From contig JAEOAD010001700.1 of the NCBI GenBank assembly GCA_036365145.1, forward strand, positions 868,001-932,000: 64,000 nt of DNA, written 5' to 3'. The notes under the pieces were generated by a model. The model was not told the origin of the DNA, made no database searches, and was given only the letters and a program-made list of their open reading frames with translations. A program made the translations under genes and the position numbers. The stretch is from Orientallactaga sibirica. Its lineage: Eukaryota; Chordata; Mammalia; Rodentia; Dipodidae. Positions 1-12,286 of the stretch are shown here, piece after piece; positions within the stretch are counted from its first letter, which is position 1, and every line of letters begins with the position of its first letter.

Positions 1-267
1 TATTGCTCTTCCACCTTATTTTATTAAATGACAGACTTCCACTAGACCTGGAGCTCCCTGTTTTTCTCTTAGACTTACTGAACAGGGAGCCCCAGTGATC
101 CTCCTGTCTCAGTCCCCTCAATTCTGAGGTTATAAGAGGCATACATAGCCATGCTCAGCATGTTACATGGGCTCTGGGGCTCCAACTGAGGTCCTTCTGC
201 CTGCACAATAAGTGTCTTTACCCACTGAGCCAAAATGTAACGTGGAACAGTAGACTCTTCTAGAGAA
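1..267. other. No gene; weak ID-like antisense fragment
   Basis: No coding signal is seen. The stretch 160-235 (a candidate tRNA-SINE 3'-to-5' reading ending in 'cccactgagcca') looks like an old antisense ID/tRNA-derived SINE, but the match is too diverged to be firm. Confidence 0.35.
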
Positions 268-552
268 TGACCCTGCTGTGGTTTCAGCACTATTGGGAGG
301 TGTTGGAAACTAAGAAGTGAGGCCTAGCAGGAGAACGTTGGGTCATCAGGTGTGTGCCCTTGAAGAGGATATTGGGACTCACATCTCCTCCTGCCTCGTT
401 CTTTTCTTCCTGGCTACTATGAAGTGAACAGCTACCTGTACCATGTACTCTCACCATATGCCTAAAATGAGGTCAACTAACTACGGACTGATCTCCAAAC
501 TATGAGCCAAAATAAATGTTGATTGTCTCAGGTGTTTTATTATAGTAATGTG
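268..552 (+). mobile_element. MaLR-type (MST/MLT1-like) LTR, 3' portion
   Basis: The order of motifs 'ttgggaggtgt...gaggcctag..gggtcatcagg...gagccaaaataaatg...ctcaggtgttttattatagtaatg' is the characteristic layout of ERVL-MaLR LTRs, including the AATAAA-type polyadenylation region near the end. It is diverged and has no flanking internal region, so it is an old solo LTR. Assignment is by eye. Confidence 0.6.
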
Positions 553-680
553 CATTTCCTGTCCTCTGAATTGTAAACAGCATTTTCCCTCCCAATCTGT
601 TCATTATCTTTGCTTAATATATTTTTTGTTGTTTTTGTTTTTGGGGTGTTTTGTTTTGTTTTTTGTTTTGTTTTGTTGTT

Positions 681-819
681 TTTGAGGTAGGGTCTCACTC
701 TAGCCCAAGCTGGCCTGGAATTCACTGTGCATTCTCAGGGTGGCCTCGAACTCATGGCAATCCTCCTATCTCTGCCTCCTGAGTGCTGGGATTAAAGGCA
801 TGTGCCACCACGCCCAGCT
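681..819 (-). repeat. B1 SINE (antisense)
   Basis: Near full-length B1 read on the minus strand. It runs from the T-rich complement of the tail (GAGGTAGGGTCTCACTC) to the complement of the 5' end (CACCACGCCCAGC). Confidence 0.9.
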
Positions 820-820
820 C

Positions 821-1048
821 TGTTTTTATTTATTTGTTTTATCTCAGGGAGAGCAAGAGAGAGGGAATGCCAGGGCCTCAGCCACTGCGACCGAACTCCA
901 GACACTTGTGTCACCTAGCAGGCATGTGCAACCTTGTACTTGCCTCACCTTTTTGCGCGTCTGGCTTATGTGAGATCTGGAGAGCTGAACATGTGTCCTT
1001 AGGCTTTGCAGGCAAGTGCTTTAACTGCTAAGCCATCTCTCTAGCCCT
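821..1048 (-). repeat. tRNA-derived SINE (antisense, long form)
   Basis: Ends in the complement of the conserved head (TAAGCCATCTCTCTAGCCC). This subfamily has an extra internal segment ('cacctagcaggcatgtgcaacc') relative to the common form. Confidence 0.85.
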
Positions 1049-1067
1049 TAATATGTTTAAAAAAAAA

Positions 1068-1386
1068 AAAAACAGTCTTGCTATATCCCGTGTTGGCTTC
1101 CAAATCAGGATCCTCCTGTCTCAGTCTACTAAATGCTGGGATTACAGTATTATACCACCATGCCCAGCACATTTTGTAACTTTTACCACATAATACCACT
1201 TCTAACTTTTATAATAATGAATATGTACATATATATTTTTTAATTTTTTGAGGTAGGGTTTCACTCTAGCCCAGGCTGACCTGGAATTCACTGTGTAGTC
1301 TCAGGGTGGCCTCAAACTCATCGTGATCCTCCTACCTCTGCCTCCCAAGTGCTGGGATTAAAAGCATGTGCCACCAAGCCCAACTC
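1068..1386 (-). repeat. Two antisense B1 SINEs (old 1068-1170, younger 1246-1386)
   Basis: The first is highly diverged (B1/proto-B1 type, 'gattacagtattataccacca'). The second is near full length and closer to the window consensus, so they inserted at different times. Confidence 0.8.
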
Positions 1387-1389
1387 ATG

Positions 1390-2110
1390 TATATTTTTTT
1401 TCATGTATATTTTTTATTTACTTATTTATTTATAGCTTCTGTGTTTCCTACTTTGGCAAGAACCAATATCATAGGTTTTCTTTCTTTTTGTTTTGGCTTT
1501 TGTGGTTTTGACATCCATAACAATCCAGAATTCAGTTTCAGTTTGTGGTATGTAAGAGGGTCAAGTTTATTTCCTGATGGAGTGCCTGGCTGGCCAGTGA
1601 CATACTAGCCTTTTCCTTGACTTGTGTTACATTAAATTAGGCCTAAAGCTAAGTCAACTGTAACTTAATATGTAAACAAACGAAGCATAAATTCTTAATA
1701 GTCTCTAGCCATCAGAGCAGTTGAGCTTACAGCCAATTGCAGGTTGCAAACACCCATTCACTTTAGGGATGGTAACCAGTCAGGCTATGTCTGTGTATTT
1801 TTGCGTGTCACTTCTCGTCTCTGGCTATAAATATTCCCTGTCTATGAATATTTCTATGAATACTCAGTATGAAACTGAGCCTGCTGGACTTCTTTTGGTC
1901 TTGCAAAGGCCATGATTCATAAATCTTTTTTTTTTCTGCTAAATTAATGTCAAATTTAACTTGTCAACCACCTTTACTGAGCCTAGCTGTGTATCTTAAA
2001 TTAGGCTTGAGTTCCTAATCCTCTTGCCTCAACCTTCTAAGCCCTAGAATTATAGGCCTGCTCACCATGCCCAAGGGAACTACCACTTAATGTATGAACT
2101 TCTCATAGAC
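1390..2110. other. Unassigned sequence with one decayed B1 (1975-2075)
   Basis: There is no open frame of interest. Positions 1975-2075 resemble an old antisense B1 ('ccttctaagccctagaattataggcc'). The rest (1410-1970) is AT-rich and I cannot classify it. Confidence 0.5.
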
Positions 2111-2124
2111 CAAAATCAAGTTTT

Positions 2125-2551
2125 TAAAAAATATTTTATTTTTATTTATTAATTTGAGAGAGAGAGAAGAAAATGGGCGGGTCAGGGTCTCCAACTGTTG
2201 CAAACGAACTCCAGATGCATGTGCCACATTGTGCATCTGGTTTACATGGGTCCTGAGGAATTGAACCTGGGTCCTTTGGCTTTGAAGGCAAGTGCCTTAA
2301 CTGCTAAGCCATCTCTCGAGCCCTGAAATCAAGTTTTAAAAATTTTTTTGAAATATATTTTATTTATTTACTTAAGAGAAAGAGGCTCAGAGAGAGAGAG
2401 GGAGAGAATGGAGGCGCCAGGGCATCTAGCCACTGCAAACGAACTCCAGCTGCATGCGCCCCTTGTGCTTACATGGGTCCTGAAGAATTGAACTGGGATC
2501 CTTTGGCTTTGCAGGAAAACACCTTAACCACTAAGCCATCTCTCCAGCCCT
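2125..2551 (-). repeat. Two serial tRNA-derived SINEs sharing one landing site
   Basis: Copies at about 2129-2324 and 2345-2551, both antisense. The target word (T/A)GAAATCAAGTTTT appears before, between and after them (near 2110, 2324 and 2551). The second SINE therefore inserted at the edge of the first and duplicated the same target again. Confidence 0.85.
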
Positions 2552-2609
2552 GAAATCAAGTTTTTGAATGATCTCATCAGTTATAGTCACCTTTCTCTCA
2601 GCTTTTTAA

Positions 2610-3609
2610 AAAACTTTATTGATAGCTTCTATAAGCATAGACAATAAACCGTGATAATTCCCACCCACCACCCATCCTCTGTTGAATCCCTTCTCTCCAA
2701 TTAATCTCTCTTCTATTTTCTTTTTTCTTTTTTTTTTTTTTTTTTTTTTGAGGTAGGGTCTCACTCTAGCCCAGGCTGACTCAGTCTGTAGTCCCTTGAA
2801 CTCATGGCAATCCTCCTACTTCTATCTCCCAAGTGCTGGGATTAAAGGTGTACACCACCACACCTAGCTCTTGCTCTTCTTTTTTTTTTAATTTTTAAAA
2901 TTTATTTGCAAATAGAGACAGAGGGAGGGAGAAGAGAGACAGACAGACAGAGAATGGGCATGCCAGGACCTCTAGCCACTGCAAACAAACTCCAGACACA
3001 TGCGCCCCCTTGTGCATCTGGCTTATATGGGTCCTGGGAATTGAACCTAGGTCCTTTGACTTCCCAGGCAAATGCCTTAAATGCTAAGCCATCTCTCCAG
3101 CCCTTTTTTTTTTTTTTTTTGACTTTTCAAGGTAAGGTCTCGCTCTAGTCTGGGCTGGCCTGGAACTTATTCTGTAGTCTCAGGCTGGCCTTGAACTCAC
3201 AGTGATCCTCCTACCTCTGCCTTCTGAGTTCTGGGATTAAAAGCATGCACCACTACCCTCAGCTCTTTTTTTAAATTTTTTTATTTTTTAGGTAGGGTCT
3301 CACTATAGCCCAGGCTGACCTGGAGTTCACTATGTAGTCTCAGGGTGGCCTTAAATTCATAGCGATACTCCTACCTTGGCCTCCCAAGTGCTGGGATTAA
3401 AGGCATGCACCACCATGCCCAGTTTCTATTTTGATGTCATCATTTTTTCCTCCTATTATGAAGGCCTTGTGTAAGTAATGTCAGGCACTGTGAGGTCATG
3501 GATATCCAGGTCGTGCTGTGTACTCCTCACCTTCCTTTGGCTCTTACATTCTTTTTTTTTTTAACTTTTTTTATTTTTTATTATTTTTTTGGAGACACAG
3601 AGAGAGAGA

Positions 3610-3661
<52 letters not shown>

Positions 3662-4725
3662 GACAGAGATGGGCGTGCCAGCAGTGTCTCAGCTGCTGCA
3701 AACGAAATCCAGATGTGTGTGTCCCCTTGTGGTCAAGTGCGGCATTGCGCCCTTGCGTCACTTTGCATCTGGCTAAATGTGGGACCTGGAGATTGGAACC
3801 AGGTTCTTAGGCTTAGCAGGCAGGCACCTTAGCCGCTAAGCCATCTCTCCAGCCCTTGGCTCTTACATTCTTTCTGCCAACTCTTCCACAATGGACCCTG
3901 AACCTTGGAGGTTGTGATAAAGATGTCTCAGTGCTGAACACACCACTGTCATTTCTTCTCAGCACTATGGTGACTTTTTTTAATTTTTAATTTTAGAGAG
4001 AGAGACAGAATTGGTGTTCCAGGGCCTCAGCCACTGAAATTGTACTCCAGACACTTGTGATACCTAGTGGGCAAGTGCAACCTTGCAATTGATTCATTTT
4101 TGTGCCTCTGGCTTACATGGGATCTGGAGAGTCGAAAATGGGTCCTTAGGCTTTGCAGGCAAGCACCTTAACAGCTAAGCCACCTCTTCAGCCTATGGTG
4201 ACTTTTGAGTCACCCCAGTGGTCACCACCATCTGAAAAGAGAAGCTTCTCTAACCAAAAGTGAGAGTGGCATTAATGTATGGGTATAAATGTAAGTGCTT
4301 AGAGGGCAGTTTGGTAGGTATGATGTATATAGCAGTCATTACTCTCCTAGGACTCATGAACTCCTCAGCCATAGGCTTCTGACTAAATTTTCAATACCAG
4401 ACATGTATTTCCTCCTGTGAAGCAAGCCTCCAGTTCAATTAGAGAGCAGTTGGTTTCCCCCATAACAGACATACCACTATTGCACCAACTGGCACATTTG
4501 GCCTGACTGGGTCAACTGCCATTTAGTACTATTGGTGATTTCTCTCTCCCAAAAGGCTGCATGGATTCCCAGCTTCTTTAACTGTGAGTTGTAATCCCAG
4601 ATGGAGTCACATAACTATGTGAGGTAATGGAAAGTAAAAGGTTTCTGAATGCACAACCACCAAAAACTAGCTCAAAATCAAATGTGTAATGAATGCAAGG
4701 CATTTCTGGCGATACTTGCTCCTGT
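2610..4725 (-). mobile_element. L1 LINE 3'UTR (antisense), broken up by six SINEs
   Basis: L1 pieces at 2610-2710, 3423-3555, 3857-3975 and 4194-4725 are the reverse complement of the L1 3'UTR seen on the plus strand near 59220-59700 (shared 'gatatccatgacctca', 'aagaagggac', 'gtgacttctgagtca'-like words). Inserted antisense SINEs are B1 2724-2869, tRNA-SINE 2888-3103, B1 3104-3264, B1 3288-3421, a long-form tRNA-SINE 3556-3855 and a tRNA-SINE 3976-4193. The one at 3556-3855 has an 18-bp target duplication, TTGGCTCTTACATTCTTT. The one at 3976-4193 has TATGGTGACTTTT on both sides. Confidence 0.8.
3609..3660. repeat. (AC)n(AG)n microsatellite
   Basis: A pure AC run followed by an AG run inside the A/G-rich tail region of the SINE at 3556-3855. 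It makes short all-frame ORFs that are not genes. Confidence 0.95.
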
Positions 4726-4735
4726 TGCATTTTTA

Positions 4736-4918
4736 ATTTTTTTAAATTTATTTACCTATTTGAGTGAGAGAGAGAGAGAATGGATGTTCCAAGGCTTCCA
4801 TCCACTGCAAACAAATTTCAGATGCATGCACTACTTTGTGCATCTGGGTTATGAGGGTACTAGGGAATCAAACCTGGATCCTTAGGCTTTGCTTAACTGC
4901 TAAACCATTTCTCCAGCC
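4736..4918 (-). repeat. tRNA-derived SINE (antisense)
   Basis: Target duplication TTGCATTTTTAA is readable on both sides (near 4726 and 4931). The head is mutated (CTAAACCATTTCTCCAGCC). Confidence 0.85.
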
Positions 4919-5128
4919 ACCCCCACCCCCAATTGCATTTTTAAATTCACTGCAGTTTGATGCTGAACACAGTATGCACACTTTGTTCTGCACATGCCGT
5001 CATGCCATGCACCATCAACAGATGCTGGCTGAAACATCTCAGCTCAGACTCAAGACTATTGTATGCTGTGAACCACAGTCTTTTTTCTGTATATACAATG
5101 TGTTTTGCTCTTATAAAAACATAAATGG

Positions 5129-5288
5129 GCCGGACATGATGCTTCATACCTTTAATCCCAGCACTCAGGAGGCAGAAGCAGGAGTATTGCTGTGAGTTCA
5201 AGGCCAGCTTGAGACTACATAGAGAATTCCAGGTCAGCCTGGGCTAGAGCGAGACCCTACCTTGAAAAACAAACAAACAAACAAAAAA
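5129..5288 (+). repeat. B1 SINE
   Basis: Full-length B1 with an AACAAACAAAC tail and target duplication AAAACATAAATGG at both ends. The 5' end has several CpG-decay changes. Confidence 0.9.
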
Positions 5289-5483
5289 CATAAATGGTTT
5301 AATGACAGAAAATGAAATTCTAAATATTTTCCTTAGCATGTATCAAATTAGTCTATTTTTGGATTGTGCCGTGTTAGAATGTTTGATTTTAAAATTTACT
5401 GTTTTGAGTTGCTGATGTAAATCTCATGAACAATTATTAAATAAATTTTGGCTTGGGAGTAGGACAGAATTTCCAACAATTTT

Positions 5484-5639
5484 TTGTTGTTGTTGTTTTT
5501 GTTTTTCAAGGGTCTTTTCTAGCCCAGGCTGACCTGGAAGTTACTATGTAGTCTCAGGGTAGCCTCACACTCACAGCAATCCTCCTACCTCTGCCTCCCA
5601 AGAGCTGGAATTAAAGGCATGTGCCACCATGCCTGGCCC
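5484..5639 (-). repeat. B1 SINE (antisense)
   Basis: Flanked by TCCAACAATTT on both sides, so the insertion boundaries are secure. Confidence 0.9.
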
Positions 5640-5794
5640 TCCAACAATTTCTGAAATGGCCCTAAACATATTTCTTCCATTTTTACTACATGTTTATGAA
5701 AGTGGCTTTCTTGGTACTGATGATCATAACATCAAAATATCAATCAGTCTGTAAAGTGTTGAAGATGCTCTAGCAGTATCAAGTATTTAGCCAA

Positions 5795-6089
5795 GGGGCT
5801 GACGAGATGGCTCTTAAAGCACTTGCTTGGAAAGCCTAATGACCCAAGTTCAGTTCTCTACTACCCATGTAAAGGCAGATGCACAAAGTGGCACAGGCAT
5901 CTGGAGTTCGCTTGCAGCAGCTAGAGGACCTGGTGTGCCCATTCTCATTCATTCTCTCTCTCTTCTGGGCATGGTGGCACATGCCTTTAATCCCAGCACT
6001 TGGGAGGCTATGGTAGAAGGATCACTGTGAATTCCAGGTCACCCTGGGCTAGAGTGAGACACTACCTTGGAAAAAACAAACAAAAAATA
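5795..6089 (+). repeat. tRNA-derived SINE joined to a 3' B1
   Basis: A tRNA-SINE (5795-5963) runs through its (TC)n tract directly into a B1 (5964-6089) in the same orientation. The flanks 'tatttagccaag' and 'atattcagccaag' are similar, which would fit either one composite insertion or two nested ones. Confidence 0.75.
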
Positions 6090-6257
6090 CATATATTCAG
6101 CCAAGATTTCATTCTTTTTGTAAAAATACACAAGCACATCAATTTCACTAGTATATAAATTTGCTTTCATCTTTAGTAAATGATAAATTTATGTGTATAT
6201 ATACAAATTTATGTATATATATATATACCAAAGCATTGTTGAAAAATAAATTTCTTA

Positions 6258-6405
6258 AACTGGGCACGGTGGTGCACACCTTTAATTCAGGACTTAGGAG
6301 TCAGAGAGAGGATCACTGTGAGTATAAGGCCAGCCTGAAGCTACAGAGTATGGGCTAGATTGAGACCTGACACCGAAAAAAGAAAAAAGAAAGGAAAAAA
6401 AAAAA
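6258..6405 (+). repeat. B1 SINE, diverged
   Basis: Recognisable by 'gggcacggtggtgcacacctttaa' and 'ggccagcctgaagctacagag'. Several internal deletions mark it as older. Confidence 0.75.
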
Positions 6406-7140
6406 GACCAGATTCCATAAGGCAGGTTCCATGCATTGCTCTCACATGCTTACTTTTACAGATCTTGCGCTTTTATTTAGCAGGGTAAATACTGTCTTGC
6501 GAAGAATGAAATTTGCCTTCTGCTCTGATTATCTTTCTGTGTTGTCTCTACTTTCTTCCAAAAAGTTTCCTCCCTTTTAAACAAATGTCTGATTTGTCTC
6601 TAACTCAGCTCAACGAATATTTATTAAACAGAAATTGAAAGATGGCGCCCAAAGCTGCAATGTCTATGGTACCGTGAAGGCCTCTCATCTCTGCAAAGCC
6701 AAGAGGAGCCTGAAGGCCAAAGGGTCCTGGGGATGCGAGGGTAAGTTGCTAAGATCCTCACCACAGGCTGCCTCCTTGCATCTAGCCAGCAGGGAGCGGT
6801 GTCGTGCAGGCCGCCCTGAGGTCTGGTCACCAAGGAAGCTGAGCAGAGCAGCTGGGCCTATCCTCAACCAGGCTGCGGCGCCTTGCTGTCTAGTGGTGCG
6901 CGCTGGAAAGCAGTGAGGATGCATGGTCCAAGTCACAGGGCTTACCTCCTGCCCGGTACCCCAGGTTCTGCCGAAGCCTTGCTCAGAAATTTGCATAGCT
7001 CTCTGCTCCTGCCCCTCAGGGACACTCAAAAGGAACACTGGTGCAGAGCATCCCAGCACACCTTCAGCATCGCAGTAGTGAGCAGTTTTCCTGGCCTTTA
7101 TAGTCTAACAGATGGGAATGACTGCAAGAGTTCTCTTTTG
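6406..7140. other. Single-copy island, no gene recognised
   Basis: This is one of the few repeat-poor stretches in the first 32 kb and is GC-rich between 6630 and 6960. Short frames exist on both strands, but none has a recognisable domain or conserved-looking exon structure. A GAGGGTAAGT donor-like word at about 6738 could be chance. Confidence 0.5.
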
Positions 7141-7731
7141 TTTTTTCCTTCCGTATTAAAAGCCATTTACAATTACCTTATGATCCAGCAATTCCAACTT
7201 CAAGAAAAGTAGGGATTTGAGCAAGGGTTTATACACCCAGATTGGCGGTGGTGTTCCTCACCAGAGCCCAGCAGTGCAAATAACTCAGATGTCTAGATGA
7301 GACCCATGACAGATGAATGGCTAAACAACGTGTGCCATAACACATACTATACGACGGTTTTTGGCCATAAAAGAGAGGAAGAAAAAAGCCGGGCGTGGTG
7401 GCACACACCTTTAATCCCAGCAGTCAGGAGGCAGAGGTAGGAGGATCGCCGTGAGTTCAAGGACACCCTGAGACTACATAGTTAATTCCAGGTCAGCCTG
7501 GGCCAGAGTGAGACCCTACCTCGAAAAACCAAAAAAAAAAAAAAAAAAGGAAGAGAGAAATCTTAAAATGAAATAAGACAAAAAGGACAAAGAAAGCCGG
7601 GCGTGGTGGCGCACACCTTTAATCCCAGCACTCGGGAGGCAGAGGTAGGAGCATCACCATGAGTTCAAGGCCACCCTGAGACTACATAGTGAATTCCAGG
7701 TCAGCCTGGACTAGAGTGAGACCCTACCTCG

Positions 7732-7769
<38 letters not shown>

Positions 7770-8045
7770 ACAAAGATTATACAGTTTCATTTATATGAAA
7801 TATCAATAAGCAAATTCATAAAGACAAAAAGTAGAATTGTGGTTCCCAGGGGTTGGGCTGGGAGGAGAGAAGGGAATGACTATGCACAGAGTTTCCGCTT
7901 GGGATGATGGAAAAATTTTAGAATTTCCATAGTGTAGTGGTCACACACCAATGTGGATATATTTAATGCCACCAAGGTGTATAGCTAAAATAATTTAATG
8001 GCAAATTTTATGTTTTACATGTGTATGTATTTTACCTTAATAAAA
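7141..8045 (+). mobile_element. Old L1 (L1M-like) fragment with two B1 insertions
   Basis: Words typical of the ORF2 end and 3'UTR of old L1s are visible ('ttatgatccagcaattcc', 'gatgaatggctaaacaa', 'ggttcccaggggttgggctgggagg'). It is interrupted by B1 copies on the plus strand at 7390-7549 and 7595-7767. The second B1 ends in an A tract of about 36 bases. Confidence 0.7.
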
Positions 8046-8048
8046 AGA

Positions 8049-8494
8049 ATTGGGCTGGAAGGGCTGGAAGATGGCTTAGCAGTTAGGATGCTTGTCTGCG
8101 AAGCCTAAGAACTAATGTTTGAATCTTCAGGTCCCACGTAAGCCAGACACAATAACTTAAGCATGCAATATTGCACATGCACCCAAGGGAAGGCTCTGGT
8201 ACACCCATTTTCTCTCTCTCTCTCTGCCCCTCTCTCTCTGCCCCTCTCTCTGCCTTCCTCTCTCTCTGTCTCTCTCTCTCTCTCAAAATTTATTTCAAAA
8301 TAAATTTTTAAAAGAATTGACAACTTAAATAAAAATATTAACTACAAGGCTGGAGAGATGGCTTAGCAGTTAAGGCATTTGTCTGCAAAGCCTAAGGATC
8401 CAGGTTCAATTCTCCAGGTCCCACATAAGCCAGATGCACATAGTAGTGAATCTGGAGTTGGTTTGCAGTGGCTTGAGGCCCTGGTACACACATT

Positions 8495-8531
<37 letters not shown>

Positions 8532-8555
8532 GCTCTAAAATAAAATTTTTTTAAA
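8049..8555 (+). repeat. Two tRNA-derived SINEs
   Basis: Copies at 8049-8310 and 8349-8555. Both carry long TC tracts (8211-8283 and 8500-8530). The first has a short duplication of its head ('gggctggaagggctgg'). Confidence 0.85.
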
Positions 8556-8662
8556 CTTTAAAATATTCACTACAAAAAAACCTATGTGTATATGTATTTC
8601 CTCTTCCATGGCATAGTGTCATTTAAGAGATTTTTGCATGGTGGGAATAATCACTTAATTTT

Positions 8663-9490
8663 ATTTTTAAAAATATATTTAATTAATTTATTTTAGAGAC
8701 AAAGAGGCAGAGAGACATAGAATAGGCATGCCAGGGTTTCTGGCCACTGCAAATGAACTCTAGACACATGTGCCACCTTGTGCATCTGGCTTTATGTGGG
8801 TACTGGGGAATCAAACCTGGGTCTTTGGCTTTGTTAGCACGTCCCTTAACAGCTAAGACATCTCTCCACTTAAAATCACTTAATTTTAAAATTTGCATAA
8901 AAACCTGCAAGAAAAAAATGATTTACATACTTCTAGAGATTTCACATAGCTTTTGTTGTTGTTGTTTTGGTTTTGGTTTTGGTTTTTTTCAAGGCAGTCT
9001 CACTCTAGTCCAGGCTGACCTGGAACTCACTATGTAGTCCCAACTGGCTTCAAACTCACAACAGTCCTCTTACCTCTGCCTCCCAAGTGCTGGAATTAAA
9101 GGCGTGCAACACTATGCCTGGCCTCACATACTTTTTTAAATTTTAATTTTTATTTACTTATTGGTAAGGAGAGAGAATGAGAATAAGCATACCAGGGCCT
9201 CTTGACAATGCAGATGCATGTGCCACTTTGTGCATCTGGCTTTATGTGGTCACTGGGGAATTGAACCAGGACCAGCAAGCTTTGCAAGCAAATGCCTTTA
9301 ACTCCCAGCCATCTACATAGTTGTTTTTGTTTGTTTGCTTTTTTTTTTTTTTTCCAAGTTAGGGTCTCACTCATGCCCAGTCTGACCTGGAATTCACTAT
9401 GTAGTCTCAGGTTGGCCTCAAACTCACAGCAATTCTCCTTCCTCTGCTTCCCGAGTGATGGGATTAAAGGCATATGCCACCATGCCCTGC
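8663..9490 (-). repeat. Cluster of four antisense SINEs
   Basis: tRNA-SINE 8663-8870 (target duplication AATCACTTAATTTTA), B1 8953-9122 (flank TCACATA), tRNA-SINE 9131-9319 and B1 9340-9490. Only about 80 bp of non-SINE DNA remains between them. Confidence 0.85.
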
Positions 9491-10867
9491 TTACTACAGT
9501 TTTTATATTGGTTGGGTTAATTATAACAAAGTGAGTGATGCCAAAGTCAGTGGGTTAAACATTATAAGTGATAACAGTCATAGTTTGAACTACAGAACAC
9601 ACAATATTCTATCACATATTATTCAGTATCGTTTCCTGTAATAAACCTAAATTGGAAACATATATTAAAATTACTATCTTAGGTTAAGGGTTGCATTTGA
9701 TACAAGAGTAATAAAGTCTTTTTATATTGACTGACTTGTAATTGTTCCACACAAGCTCCTTTTTCTGTTTTTCTATTTTTTGAGTCTCACTCTAGCCCAG
9801 GCTGACCTAAAACTCACTATGCCTTGAACTCATGGCGATCCTCCAACCACTGTTTCTCAAGTGCTGGGATTAAAGGCATAAGCCACCATACTCTGCTCTG
9901 TATCTTCTTAAATAGTCTCAGGGTAGCCTTGAACTCACAGTGATCCTCCTACCTCTGCCTCCCAAGTGCTGGGATTAAAGGCGTGTGCCACCACGCCCGG
10001 CTTTACAGTACTGTGTTTTTAAGAATTATTCACTTGGCTCTGTCCCAGCAGTTCCTGAGAGTTCCTACCTTCCCCCAAACCAGTTACACCTTCTAGCTTT
10101 CTAATTTTGGCTTCTAATTTCCTTATTGCCATTTTGTCTCTTGCTGATGACTAATGAGTTTCAGCATGCCTTCTTATGTTTGTTATCTTTAAATAGCTAG
10201 CTGGGTCTACCCAATGTCTATTTCTCCATTGTAGTTTCTATCTTATTATTGAGGATTTGTGGGAGAGCTTTGTATGTGTGTTCCCTACCTGTGTTGACCA
10301 ATAGAGTAATCACTAGCCAAATACAGCTAAATATATTTGGGTTTTTTTGGGGGGGGGATTGTTTTTTGTTGTTGTTGCTGTTGTTTTGTTTTGCTTTGTT
10401 TTTCATGGTAGGAACCCACTCTAGCCCAGGCTGACCTGGAACTCACTCTAATTCCACAATGGCCTTGAACTTACTGTGATCCGCCTACCTCTGCCTCCCC
10501 AGTGCTGGGACTAAAGGTGTGCACCACCACATCCCACTCATTTTTTTTTCTTATTTCTATAACCTATATTTCATTTATTTTATTTTTACTAGTATACAAA
10601 TAAGTTTCCTTGTGACATTTTCATACACATAGATATCATTGCTCGTGTTATTTACTCCTCACTATCCTCCCTGATCCCCTTGCTCCAAAATAGTTCCCCT
10701 TCTGCTGTCATGACACACTGTTAACCTCTTGTCTCCTTCCCTTCAGAATTCCTTCTCCCTCTCATAGTCCCCTTTATTTATTCTTTGTTTGTTTGTTTGT
10801 TTGTTTGTTTGTTTTCCAAGTACCTCTGAGTACTGGGACTAAAGGCATGCACAACCATGCCCAGCTT
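9491..10867. other. Unassigned AT-rich DNA with antisense B1 pieces
   Basis: B1 pieces on the minus strand lie at 9776-9899, 9913-10003 (only its promoter-proximal half is left), 10390-10539 and a 49-bp remnant at 10819-10867. The stretches 9491-9775, 10004-10385 and 10540-10818 show no gene; they may be old LINE sequence. Confidence 0.6.
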
Positions 10868-11758
10868 TTTGTTGTTGTTGTTGTTGAATCCCCTTTTTAA
10901 AAATTATAAGGAAATGGAACAGAATTGAGGATCTGAACTTTGGGTCAAGTAACTACAGCTACTTGATATTCGACAAAGGCCCTAATGTACACTGGAGAAA
11001 AGACAGCATCTTCAACAAATGGTGCTGGACAAATTGAATAACCATATGCAGGAAAATGAAACTAGACCCACACATCTCACCATGCACAAAAATCAAGTCC
11101 AGCCGGGTGTGGTGGCACACACCTTTAATCCTAGCACTCTGGAGGCAGAGGTTGGAGGATCTCCATGAGTTCAAGGCCACCCTGGGACTACAGAGTGAAT
11201 TCCAGGTCAGCCTGGACCAGAGTGAGACCCTACTTTGAAAAAAAAAAAAAAAAAAAAATCAAGTTCAAATGGATCAAAGGCCTCAATATAAGACCAGAAA
11301 CTCTGCTTACTACTGGGGAAAAAAAGGAGGAACTTTCCACAATATAGGGAGTGGGAAAAGACTTCCTTAACAAAACCCCAGTAGCTCAGGAAATTAAACA
11401 ATCACTCAACCATTGGGATCTCAGGAAGCTGAAAAGTTTTTTCACAGATAAACATACAATAAGCAGAGCCAATAGATTACCACAGAATGGGAGAAAATTT
11501 TTGCCAGCTCTACAACTGACAGAGGCCTAATCTATAGAATCTACAAACAACTCAAAAACCTAAATAATAAAAAATCAACTCACTCACAAAGTGGGGCATA
11601 GAACTGAACAGAAAGTTCTCAAAGGAAAAATTACAAATGGTTAACACATACTTAAGAAAACATTCAACATCACTAACCATCAGGGAAATGCAAATTAAAA
11701 CAACTATGAGATTCCACCTTACCCCAGTAAGGATAGTAAACATTAAAAAATCAAATGA

Positions 11759-12252
11759 CACACCCTCCAAGGCTCAGGGACCATTGCGGAAGAGGGGGTG
11801 GATAGAATGGAAGAGGCAAAGGAAGGGTATGACTTCTTACAATGCAACCGCCCAGACAGAAATTGGCCTCGATATCCATGACCTTGCAGTGCCTAGCAAT
11901 ACCTTCGCAAGACCCTCAAGAATAGAAGAAAAAGCCGGGTGTGGTGGCGCATGCCTTTAATCCCAGCACTTGGGAGGCAGAGGTAGGAGGATGGCCATGA
12001 GTTCAAGGCCACCCTGAGACGACATAGTGAATTTCAGGTCAGCCTGAGCTAGAGTGAGACCCTACCTCGAAAAACCAAAAAAAAAAAAAAAAAAAAAAAA
12101 GAATAGAAGAAGAAAAGATGATGACATCAAATTAAAAGAGAGACTAATGGAGAGAGGGAGGGGATATGATGGAGATTGGAATTCTAAAGTGGAATGGGGG
12201 GAGGGGAGGGAAATATTATGTGTTTTTTGTTTGTAAGTATAGACGTTGTCAA
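11759..12252 (+). mobile_element. 5'-truncated L1 3'UTR inserted in another L1
   Basis: The sequence from 'caccctccaaggctcagggaccatt' to 'gttgtcaataaaaaaa' is the same L1 3' end seen at 61290-61610. The host L1 word AAAAAATCAAATGA occurs immediately before and after, giving a target-site duplication. A B1 (11934-12100) sits inside it with its own duplication AAGAATAGAAGAA. Confidence 0.85.
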
Positions 12253-12286
12253 TAAAAAAATCAAATGAAAACAAATGTTGGTGAGG

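Noticed and set aside
3498..3832. Threonine/histidine/arginine-rich frames at 3498-3832
   Set aside because: They translate an (AC)n(AG)n run inside a tRNA-derived SINE. Many other short frames in the window are likewise SINE translations.
6624..7212. Overlapping frames on both strands in the GC-rich island
   Set aside because: No domain, no family resemblance, no consistent exon boundaries. Kept only as an unassigned island.
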